In this document: piece after piece, positions 6,988-13,248 of the stretch
Layout: the number at the start of each line of letters is the position of its first letter
Position numbering within the stretch: the first letter of the stretch is position 1
From: Erysipelotrichaceae bacterium
Lineage (GTDB): Bacteria > Bacillota_I > Bacilli_A > Erysipelotrichales > Erysipelotrichaceae
Length of the DNA: 13,823 nucleotides
Reading direction: 5' to 3'
Assembly (NCBI GenBank): GCA_017614055.1
Contig: JAGACP010000079.1
Coordinates: 1-13,823 of the forward strand
Translations under genes and position numbers: made by a program
Notes under the pieces: model-generated
The model's database searches: none
What the model saw: the letters and a program-made list of their open reading frames with translations, nothing else
What the model was told of the DNA's origin: nothing

Positions 6988-7500
6988 ATGAACTTGAAAG
7001 ACTATATAGCATCGATTCCTGATTTTCCGCAGGAGGGCATCCTCTTCAGAGACATCACTCCGTTGATGGCTGACGGTGAAGCTTTCCACGAAGCGTGCGC
7101 ACAGCTGATCGAATATGCCAAGAAAGTCGGCGCTGAAGTGGTCGCAGGTCCCGAATCCAGAGGATTCATTTTCGGCTGTCCTGTAGCCAACGAACTGAAG
7201 ATCGGTTTTGTTCCTGTAAGAAAGCCGAACAAGCTTCCTCGCAAGACCATATCATACAAGTATGATCTCGAATACGGCACGAACGAGCTGCACATGCATG
7301 CCGATGCCATCCAGAAGGGCCAGAAAGTCCTCATCATCGACGACCTGCTGGCGACCGGCGGAACGGTCGAGGCTACCATCAAGCTTGTGGAAGAGCTGGG
7401 TGGCGAAGTAGTCGGATGTGCCTTCCTGATCGAACTTGAAGATCTCAAGGGAAGGGAAGTCCTGAAAGACTACGATGTCTTCACCCTCATGAAGTATTAA
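6988..7500 (+). CDS. apt: Adenine phosphoribosyltransferase
   Basis: 170 residues, the standard Apt length. It converts adenine and PRPP to AMP and pyrophosphate in purine salvage, in the cytoplasm. The start [26 protein letters not shown] is characteristic, and [11 protein letters not shown] (53-63) is the Apt-specific segment. The PRPP-binding signature [13 protein letters not shown] is at 114-126. AGAGGGG at 6974-6980 lies 7 bases before the ATG. The gene has its own promoter and terminator, so it is a single-gene unit as well as part of the recJ-apt-rel order known from other Bacillota. Adenine salvage and (p)ppGpp synthesis share purine nucleotide pools, which may explain the conserved neighbourhood (inference). 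Confidence 0.97.
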   Translation: MNLKDYIASIPDFPQEGILFRDITPLMADGEAFHEACAQLIEYAKKVGAEVVAGPESRGFIFGCPVANELKIGFVPVRKPNKLPRKTISYKYDLEYGTNELHMHADAIQKGQKVLIIDDLLATGGTVEATIKLVEELGGEVVGCAFLIELEDLKGREVLKDYDVFTLMKY

Positions 7501-7503
7501 AAT

Positions 7504-7523
7504 CGAAGCTAGGCTTCGTTTTT
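7504..7523 (+). terminator. Rho-independent terminator between apt and the rel gene
   Basis: CGAAGC (7504-7509) pairs with GCTTCG (7513-7518) around the loop TAG, followed by TTTTT (7519-7523). It starts four bases after the apt stop and ends four bases before the next ATG. The loop TAG is also an in-frame stop for the downstream gene, ruling out any upstream start. Confidence 0.8.
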
Positions 7524-7527
7524 AAAT

Positions 7528-9702
7528 ATGTCTATGGTCACACTCATACACACCAGAGAAGAACTGTTTGACGAGATCGGCAAGTACATAAGCAGCGAAG
7601 AATCCGTCAGACTCATCGAGAAGGCGTACGACTATGCCTTCGAGAAGCACAAGGATCAGAAAAGGAAATCCGGCGAACCTTACTTTGTGCATGTTTTGAA
7701 TGTGGCCTACGAGCTGGCGAAACTGCGCGTAGATCCTAACACGATCTGCGCAGGTCTTCTGCACGATGTCATCGAAGACTGCAACGTCGACGTGGACGAA
7801 TTCAAGGAACTGTTCGGCGAAGAGATCTACGAGATGGTCGATGCGGTGACCAAGATCTCCAACCTGAAGTTCGTCGACGAGCAGGAATACCAGGCGACCA
7901 ACCATAGAAAGATCCTGATCGCCATGGCCAAGGACATCAGAGTGATACTTGTCAAGCTGGTGGACAGGCTCCACAACATGCGAACTCTTGAATATCTTCC
8001 TGAAGAGAAGCAGAAGAAGATAGCGAAAGAAACACTCGACGTCTATGCGCCGATCGCCCACAGATTAGGTATCGCCGAGATCAAGAACGAGCTCGAGGAT
8101 CTTTCTTTCTATTATCTGGACAACGAGAAATACCACGAGATCGCAAGGCTCGTCGAATCGAAGAAGAGCGAAAGAGACAAGCAGATAGACATCATGATGC
8201 AGGACATATCCATCATCCTGGAGCAGCATCATATTCCTTTCAGGATCTTCGGAAGATCAAAGCATCTTTATTCAATAAACAAGAAGATGGTCACCAAGAA
8301 CAAGCGTTTCGACGAGATCCTGGATCTTCTTGCGATAAGGATAATAACGGAGACCGAGACAAACTGCTACGAGATACTGGGATACATCCATGCGGTATAC
8401 AGGCCGATACCGGGCAGGCTCAAGGACTATATAGCCATGCCGAAGATGAACATGTACCAGTCCCTGCATACGACGATCGTCGGACCGGACGGAAGGATCT
8501 ACGAGGTCCAGATCAGGACCGAGGAGATGGACGAGGTCGCGGAAAGAGGCATCGCCGCCCACTGGTCGTACAAGGAAGGAAAGACCAGATCGCAGAAGGA
8601 AGTCGTGAATGAACTGAGATGGCTGAAAGCTTTCGAAGACAATTCCGAGACCAATGCCAACCAGTACATGGACGACATAACCCATGACATCTTCAATGCG
8701 AACATCTACTGTCTTACCCCAAGAGGCAGGGTCATCGACCTTGCGGCAGGAGCTACGCCGATAGATTTCGCTTACCGCATACATACCGAAGTGGGAAACC
8801 AGACCGTAGGAGCGCTGGTAAACGGCGTACTGGTCCCTTTGAATACGCCTTTGAAGGCCGGCGATGTCGTCGAACTCAGGACAAACAAGAACTCAACTCC
8901 TTCGGAAGACTGGCTGAAGTTCGTCAAGACCAACCATGCCCGCAACAAGATCAAGGCCTTCTTCATGAGGAAGGAATACGAGGAGAAGGAAGAATCGATA
9001 AAGGCGGGCGAGGACATGCTGAAGGAGGAATTCAGGAAGCATGACATATCCCTGGATTATCTGGATACCAAGAAACTTGACAGGATAGCTTCGAGCCTGC
9101 AGTTCTCCAACGGACACGAACTTCTCTATGCGATAGGATGCAAGTCGATGGCTCCGATCAACGTCGTCGAAAAGATCATAAAGTTCGGCAAGCGTGAAGT
9201 CGACATCGAGACGATAGAGAAGATAACCAAGAGAAATTCCGAAAGGAATCAGACCATATCCAAGACAGGCATAGTGGTCAAAGGCGTCAGTTCGATGAAA
9301 CTGTCCCTTTCTCCGTGCTGCTCTCCCGTATACGGAGACGACATAGTCGGATTCGTATCGAAAGGCCAGGGCATAAAGGTCCACAGGAGAGACTGTCCGA
9401 ACGTCCTTGACCGCAAGAGACTGATAGATGTCGAATGGGATCCCAACAGACCGGACACGAAATATGAGGCTTCGATCAAGATCTTCTCGAAAGACCGTTC
9501 GTATCTGCTTACCGATCTGGTGACTGTCGTAGCCCAGTACAAGGCCAATCTCACCGCCGTAAACAGCGTCGCCAATACCGAAGATCTCACTGCGACGACA
9601 TCGCTTTCTTTCATGGTAAACGACCTTGAACATCTCGATACGATAATGACGAATCTGCGCAAGGTGGACAGCGTCATCACGGTTGAAAGAGCGATAAAAT
9701 GA
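7528..9702 (+). CDS. rel: Bifunctional (p)ppGpp synthetase/hydrolase (long RSH, Rel)
   Basis: 724 residues, full-length RSH architecture. The HD hydrolase domain has His55, the HD pair His79-Asp80 and Asp146 in LVKLVDRLHNMRT, so hydrolysis should be active. The synthetase domain has GRSKHLYSINKKM (242-254), Asp267 in DLLAIRI, RLKD (297-300, the RXKD form typical of bifunctional Rel rather than the EXDD of RelA) and YEVQIRT (325-331). TGS follows at about 392-452, a conserved-cysteine zinc-finger-like region (Cys597, Cys598, Cys623) and a C-terminal ACT/RRM domain (about 647-724). It makes and degrades the stringent-response alarmone on stalled ribosomes. The start at 7528 (or in-frame ATG 7534) has no Shine-Dalgarno and lies right behind the apt terminator. 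Often named relA in Gram-positives. Confidence 0.96.
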   Translation: MSMVTLIHTREELFDEIGKYISSEESVRLIEKAYDYAFEKHKDQKRKSGEPYFVHVLNVAYELAKLRVDPNTICAGLLHDVIEDCNVDVDEFKELFGEEIYEMVDAVTKISNLKFVDEQEYQATNHRKILIAMAKDIRVILVKLVDRLHNMRTLEYLPEEKQKKIAKETLDVYAPIAHRLGIAEIKNELEDLSFYYLDNEKYHEIARLVESKKSERDKQIDIMMQDISIILEQHHIPFRIFGRSKHLYSINKKMVTKNKRFDEILDLLAIRIITETETNCYEILGYIHAVYRPIPGRLKDYIAMPKMNMYQSLHTTIVGPDGRIYEVQIRTEEMDEVAERGIAAHWSYKEGKTRSQKEVVNELRWLKAFEDNSETNANQYMDDITHDIFNANIYCLTPRGRVIDLAAGATPIDFAYRIHTEVGNQTVGALVNGVLVPLNTPLKAGDVVELRTNKNSTPSEDWLKFVKTNHARNKIKAFFMRKEYEEKEESIKAGEDMLKEEFRKHDISLDYLDTKKLDRIASSLQFSNGHELLYAIGCKSMAPINVVEKIIKFGKREVDIETIEKITKRNSERNQTISKTGIVVKGVSSMKLSLSPCCSPVYGDDIVGFVSKGQGIKVHRRDCPNVLDRKRLIDVEWDPNRPDTKYEASIKIFSKDRSYLLTDLVTVVAQYKANLTAVNSVANTEDLTATTSLSFMVNDLEHLDTIMTNLRKVDSVITVERAIK

Positions 9703-9711
9703 TGTTAAGAT
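9683..9711 (+). promoter_or_regulatory. Promoter of the hisS-aspS T-box transcript
   Basis: -35 TTGAAA (9683-9688, 5 of 6 consensus) lies in the last codons of rel; after a 17-base spacer the -10 is TAAGAT (9706-9711, 4 of 6). Predicted start is about 9718, right where the base of T-box Stem I begins, which supports the assignment. Confidence 0.6.
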
Positions 9712-9716
9712 TGTCT

Positions 9717-9912
9717 TGTCGATAAACAAAAGAATCACAATGTTCTGCTTACAGCGAGAAGCGTCCGGTGCAAGGCTTCATCAGGATATGTGAGGGACAC
9801 TTGTTTGACACCTTGGGGCGTATGATCTGCGTTAAAGATTCAGAGGGCACATTATGTGAACTAAGGTGGCACCGCGTCAACAACGTCCTTAGAAGGGGCG
9901 TTTTATTTTATT
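9717..9912 (+). promoter_or_regulatory. T-box riboswitch controlling hisS-aspS, specifier GAC (Asp), overlapping CAC (His)
   Basis: All main T-box parts can be folded by eye. Stem I base: TGTC (9717-9720), GAT bulge, AAACAA (9724-9729) pair with TTGTTT-GACA (9801-9810). Above it is a specifier loop (left 9730-9734, right GGGACAC 9794-9800), then TCAC/GTGA (9735-9738/9790-9793) and TGTTCTG/CAGGATA (9741-9747/9782-9788). The apical loop has GGTGCAA (9767-9773) within GAAGC/GCTTC. The T-box consensus AAGGTGGCACCGCG is at 9863-9876. Antiterminator: CTAAGG (9861-9866) with CCTTAG (9887-9892), mutually exclusive with the terminator. GAC at 9796-9798 is followed by A, as specifiers require. The bulge TGGC expects a tRNA ending GCCA (discriminator G73), as in tRNA-Asp; bacterial tRNA-His has C73. 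Uncharged tRNA-Asp is therefore the likely inducer. Confidence 0.95.
9882..9912 (+). terminator. T-box-controlled attenuator terminator
   Basis: AACGTCCTT (9882-9890) pairs with AGGGGCGTT (9894-9902) around AGA, with two G-T pairs, followed by the T-rich run 9903-9912. Its left arm contains CCTT, which is also needed by the antiterminator, so the two folds exclude each other. Confidence 0.9.
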
Positions 9913-9913
9913 C

Positions 9914-9920
9914 AAGGAGG
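9914..9920 (+). promoter_or_regulatory. Ribosome binding site fixing the hisS start
   Basis: AAGGAGG lies 6 bases before the ATG at 9927 and directly after the attenuator. An open in-frame extension back to a GTG at 9768 runs through the T-box and is not real coding sequence. Confidence 0.92.
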
Positions 9921-9926
9921 TCTAAT

Positions 9927-11198
9927 ATGTCATATCAGACTGTAAAAGGAACCTATGATCTGCTCGAGAAAGACATGATGAAGTTCAATGAACTTGCCGG
10001 GCTTTTCCGCGGCTATCTCGATCTGTACGGATACAGCGAGATGAAGACTCCGGTCTTCGAATATACCGGCGTATTCAGGAAAGAGAACGACACGTCCGAC
10101 ATGGTCACCAAGGAGATGTATACTTTCTCGCCCAACGGAAAGGATTCGCTGACTCTGCGACCGGAAGGCACGGCGGGCATAATCAGGTCGTTCGTCGAAA
10201 ACAAGATGTACGCCAATCCGGAGATGCCGGTCAAGCTTGCCTATATCGAGGAGATGTTCAGACATGAAAGACCTCAGAAAGGCAGACAGAGGCAGTTCAC
10301 GCAGCTGGGAGTGGAGTGCATCGGGGAAAAGGATCCTCTGATCGATGCCGAAGTCATCGCTCTTGGCTATTTCTACATAAAGGCCATAGGTCTCAATGAC
10401 GTCAAGGTGTTGCTCAATACTCTGGGAGACAACGAGTCCAGGCTGAAATACAAGGACGAACTCATAGAATACTTCAGACCGTTCAAGGATCAGCTGTGCT
10501 TCGACTGTCAGAACAGGCTCGAGAAGAACCCGCTCAGGATACTCGACTGCAAGGTCGATCATGAAAGTCAGATAGTGCAGAATGCTCCGAAGATGAAACT
10601 CAATGAGTCTTCTGAGGAGTATTTCGCAAAAGTCAGACATTATCTGGATGTGCTCAACATCCCGTATGAGATAGATGACAAGCTGGTAAGAGGCCTCGAC
10701 TACTATACCGATACGGTATTCGAAGTGGTTTCGACCAACGAAGCCTCGGGATCGCAGTCGACCATCTTCGGCGGAGGCAGATATGACAACCTCGTTAAAG
10801 AGATGGGAGGACCGGAGATCTCTGGAATCGGTTTCGCCATCGGCATGGAGAGACTGATGATCCTGGCTGAGGCCGAAGGAGTATTCGAGGAACTTGATAA
10901 AGAACTCGACTGCTACGTCATAAACCTTAACGAAGACAAGGACTATGCCCTGGATGTGACGGGCATGCTTAGGGAGAACGGATTCACCTGCGAGATGGAC
11001 TACTACGGAAGATCTCTGAAGGCGCAGTTCAGGACTTCCGAAAGGAAGAACGCCAGATTCGTTCTGATAATAGGAGAGGATGAGGTCAACAGCGGCAGCG
11101 TCACCGTCAAGGATGTACTGACCAAGGCGCAGGAGACCGTGAAGAAAGAAGAACTGGCTGACCGTCTAGATCAGCTTATGGAGGATTATTATGTATAG
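9927..11198 (+). CDS. hisS: Histidyl-tRNA synthetase
   Basis: 423 residues from ATG 9927, matching the usual 420-430. A cytoplasmic class II synthetase that charges tRNA-His. Start MSYQTVKGTYDLL is the family's normal N terminus. Class II motif 1 region includes YGYSEMKTPVFE (34-45). Motif 2 is EEMFRHERPQKGRQRQFTQLGVE (108-130) with the Arg in FRHERP. The histidine-specific HisA segment LVRGLDYYTDTVFEV is at 253-267, GGGRYDNL at 282-289 and motif 3 GIGFAIGMERL at 300-310. The C-terminal anticodon-binding domain covers about 327-423. It overlaps aspS by 8 bases and is co-transcribed behind the T-box. In Bacillus the same pair follows the rel region, there with dtd between; here nothing intervenes except the leader. 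Confidence 0.97.
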   Translation: MSYQTVKGTYDLLEKDMMKFNELAGLFRGYLDLYGYSEMKTPVFEYTGVFRKENDTSDMVTKEMYTFSPNGKDSLTLRPEGTAGIIRSFVENKMYANPEMPVKLAYIEEMFRHERPQKGRQRQFTQLGVECIGEKDPLIDAEVIALGYFYIKAIGLNDVKVLLNTLGDNESRLKYKDELIEYFRPFKDQLCFDCQNRLEKNPLRILDCKVDHESQIVQNAPKMKLNESSEEYFAKVRHYLDVLNIPYEIDDKLVRGLDYYTDTVFEVVSTNEASGSQSTIFGGGRYDNLVKEMGGPEISGIGFAIGMERLMILAEAEGVFEELDKELDCYVINLNEDKDYALDVTGMLRENGFTCEMDYYGRSLKAQFRTSERKNARFVLIIGEDEVNSGSVTVKDVLTKAQETVKKEELADRLDQLMEDYYV

Positions 11199-12942
11199 AG
11201 ACCACACGTGCAACGAGCTTAGAAAATCCGATGAAGGGAAACAGGTAACTCTCTGCGGCTGGGTAGCCAAAAGAAGGAACCTCGGTTCCATCGTATTCAT
11301 CGATCTCAGAGACCGCTACGGCATAACGCAGATCACTTTCGACGAGAACCATGCGGATCTTGTCAAGGATGTAAGGAACGAATATGTCCTGCAGGTCAAG
11401 GGAAAGGTCGGATTGAAACAGACTCCAAACGACAAACTCGACACGGGCGAGATAGAAGTCCTTGCCGAAGAGTGCAGGATCTTTTCGGCCGCCAAGACGA
11501 CGCCGATGATCATCGCCGACGAGACGGACGCATTAGAAGACCTCAGACTCAAATACAGATATCTTGATATCAGAAGGAATCCGATCAAGGAAAAGCTTCT
11601 TCTCAGAGACAAAGTCACCACGATAGTAAGAGATGTCCTGCACAAGGACGATTTCGTGGAAGTGGAGACGCCTATACTGTCCAAGTCTACTCCTGAAGGC
11701 GCAAGAGACTATCTTGTCCCTTCCAGGCTGTACAAAGGAAAGTTCTATGCGCTTCCTCAGTCTCCGCAGCAGTACAAGCAGCTTCTGATGATCGGCGGAA
11801 TGGACAGATACTTCCAGATCGCCAGATGTTTCAGGGATGAGGACCTGAGAGCAGACAGGCAGCCTGAATTCACCCAGATAGATATCGAGATGTCTTTCGC
11901 GGATGAAGAGGATATCTTCGCGGAAGTCGAGAAGATCATGAAAGCCATTTTCAAGGAAGTAAAAGGAATAGAGGATCTTGAATTCTCGAGAATAAAATAT
12001 ATCGATGCGATGGACAAGTATGGTTCAGACAAGCCTGACATCAGATTCGGAAACGAGATGACCAATGTTTCTGAATTATTCAAAGATTCTACTTTCAGCA
12101 TCTTCAGCAGCTGCGTCAAGGAAGGCGGAGTCATCAAGGCTCTGGTATTCAAGGATGTCGCATCGAAGCTTTCACGCAAGAAATTCGATGAATATACGGA
12201 GTTCGTAAAGGTATACAAAGCCAAGGCTCTGGCATATCTCAAGTACGACAATGATGAATTCTCCGGTTCCGTGAACAACGCGCTTCCTCAGGAAGAAAAA
12301 GAAGCCCTGAAGCAGGCTCTGGGACTTGAAAACGGTGATGTGGTGCTCATGATAGCCGACAGGAAAAACATCGCGGAAACGGCTCTGGGAGCCCTCAGGA
12401 AGAAGATGGGCGAAGAACTTGGTCTCATCGATGAAAACAAGTACTGTTTCGCATGGATAACGGAGTTCCCGATGTATGAATTCTCCGAGGAGGAAGGCAG
12501 ATGGGTGGCAGCACATCATCCGTTCACTTCTCCAAGGGACGAAGATCTGGACAAACTGATGACAGACCAGGCGAACTGCTATTCGAGGGCCTATGACCTC
12601 GTACTGAACGGCTATGAACTGCTTTCAGGATCAGTGAGGATCCATGACTCGGAAATGCAGGCGAAGGTATTCGAAGCGCTCGGTCTTACGCCTGAACAGG
12701 TGGCAAACAAGTTCGGCTTCTTCATCGAAGCATTCAACTACGGCGCACCTCCTCATCTGGGTGTGGGAATAGGTCTTGAAAGACTGGTGATGCTTCTGTC
12801 GGGGACTGACAACATCAAGGATGTCGTGGCCTTCCCGAAGACCGCCAGCGCATACTGCCTGATGTCGGACGCTCCGAATATAGTCGATCAGGATCAGCTT
12901 GATTTCCTCGGTCTTGACATAAGGAAACAGGACAAAGAATAG
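11191..12942 (+). CDS. aspS: Aspartyl-tRNA synthetase (bacterial type)
   Basis: 583 residues, normal for bacterial AspRS. It charges tRNA-Asp in the cytoplasm. The N-terminal OB-fold anticodon domain (about 1-100) contains CGWVAKRRNLGSIVFIDLRDR (22-42). The class II core has motif 1 around DDFVEVETPILSKSTPEGARDYLVP (153-177), motif 2 FRDEDLRADRQPEFTQID (214-231), the bacterial insertion (GAD) domain about 285-410, and motif 3 GVGIGLERLVMLL (524-536) then IKDVVAFPK (542-550). Leu31 in RRNLGS resembles discriminating enzymes rather than the RRDHGG form reported in non-discriminating ones (inference from one position). GGAGG at 11180-11184, inside hisS, is its ribosome site. No clear terminator follows; the next gene has its own promoter. 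Confidence 0.97.
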   Translation: MYRDHTCNELRKSDEGKQVTLCGWVAKRRNLGSIVFIDLRDRYGITQITFDENHADLVKDVRNEYVLQVKGKVGLKQTPNDKLDTGEIEVLAEECRIFSAAKTTPMIIADETDALEDLRLKYRYLDIRRNPIKEKLLLRDKVTTIVRDVLHKDDFVEVETPILSKSTPEGARDYLVPSRLYKGKFYALPQSPQQYKQLLMIGGMDRYFQIARCFRDEDLRADRQPEFTQIDIEMSFADEEDIFAEVEKIMKAIFKEVKGIEDLEFSRIKYIDAMDKYGSDKPDIRFGNEMTNVSELFKDSTFSIFSSCVKEGGVIKALVFKDVASKLSRKKFDEYTEFVKVYKAKALAYLKYDNDEFSGSVNNALPQEEKEALKQALGLENGDVVLMIADRKNIAETALGALRKKMGEELGLIDENKYCFAWITEFPMYEFSEEEGRWVAAHHPFTSPRDEDLDKLMTDQANCYSRAYDLVLNGYELLSGSVRIHDSEMQAKVFEALGLTPEQVANKFGFFIEAFNYGAPPHLGVGIGLERLVMLLSGTDNIKDVVAFPKTASAYCLMSDAPNIVDQDQLDFLGLDIRKQDKE

Positions 12943-12944
12943 TA

Positions 12945-12974
12945 TTTACTAAACTTTATCAATAGAGTTATAAT
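12945..12974 (+). promoter_or_regulatory. Promoter of the ferredoxin gene
   Basis: -35 TTTACT (12945-12950), 18-base spacer, perfect -10 TATAAT (12969-12974). Predicted start near 12981. The -35 hexamer is the same as at the mraZ promoter. It begins two bases after the aspS stop codon. Confidence 0.7.
12952..12969. promoter_or_regulatory. Inverted repeat filling the ferredoxin promoter spacer
   Basis: AACTTTAT (12952-12959) and ATAGAGTT (12962-12969) are inverted copies with one mismatch (a G-T pair in RNA) around CA. The dyad sits precisely between the -35 and -10. It has no following T-run, so it is a poor aspS terminator; an operator is possible. Confidence 0.4.
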
Positions 12975-13001
12975 TTCAGTGTATTAAAGGAGGACTGTTA
13001 A

Positions 13002-13175
13002 ATGCCAGCTAAAATCGATCGTGATTTATGTATTGGATGTGGCGCATGTACAGGAGTTTGTCCAACTGAATCTTTATCTTTGGACGAAGAAGGCAAGAGC
13101 GTATGCAACGAAGAGACTTGCATCGATTGCGGCGCTTGTGCAGCAACATGCCCTGTTGAAGCAATTACATTATAA
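13002..13175 (+). CDS. 2[4Fe-4S] bacterial (clostridial-type) ferredoxin
   Basis: 57 residues, the classic size. Two CxxCxxCxxxCP motifs bind two [4Fe-4S] clusters: Cys10, 13, 16, 20 and Cys40, 43, 46, 50, each followed by Pro. A small soluble low-potential electron carrier for pyruvate:ferredoxin oxidoreductase, hydrogenases or radical-SAM enzymes; the partner cannot be told from sequence. AAAGGAGG (12986-12993) lies 8 bases before the ATG. Codon use differs sharply from the neighbours: Leu is TTA or TTG only with no CTG, Ile never ATA, and the sole Arg codon is CGT, whereas flanking genes are rich in CTG, ATA, AGA and AGG. That is expected of a very highly expressed gene. It is monocistronic, with its own promoter and terminator. 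Confidence 0.96.
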   Translation: MPAKIDRDLCIGCGACTGVCPTESLSLDEEGKSVCNEETCIDCGACAATCPVEAITL

Positions 13176-13191
13176 ACAGCTGATCTGAAAG

Positions 13192-13225
13192 AAAAGATAT
13201 GATCCCCGCGATTATATCTTTTTTT
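13192..13225 (+). terminator. Rho-independent terminator of the ferredoxin gene
   Basis: AAAAGATATGAT (13192-13203) pairs with ATTATATCTTTT (13211-13222), a 12-bp stem with one G-T pair around the loop CCCCGCG (13204-13210), ending in a T run to 13225. The right arm occupies the place where a miaB -35 would be. Confidence 0.88.
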
Positions 13226-13236
13226 ATGCAATCAAG

Positions 13237-13242
13237 TATAAT
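13237..13242 (+). promoter_or_regulatory. -10 element of a probable leaderless miaB promoter
   Basis: Perfect TATAAT ending 6 bases before the miaB ATG (13249). No good -35 is visible 16-18 bases upstream, where the ferredoxin terminator stem lies. Transcription would begin at about the A of the start codon. Confidence 0.5.
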
Positions 13243-13248
13243 TTAGGT

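Noticed and set aside
8893..9738. Long minus-strand open frame (281 codons) opposite rel
   Set aside because: It overlaps TGS/ACT coding sequence and the T-box promoter, and its product looks like a mirrored codon pattern with no motif.
9768..9926. In-frame GTG-started extension of hisS through the leader
   Set aside because: It runs through the T-box apical loop, specifier and terminator. The strong AAGGAGG before ATG 9927 and the family's N terminus fix the start there.
12952..12969. Dyad after aspS as a rho-independent terminator
   Set aside because: No T-run follows and it lies inside a good promoter, so it is better seen as a possible operator.
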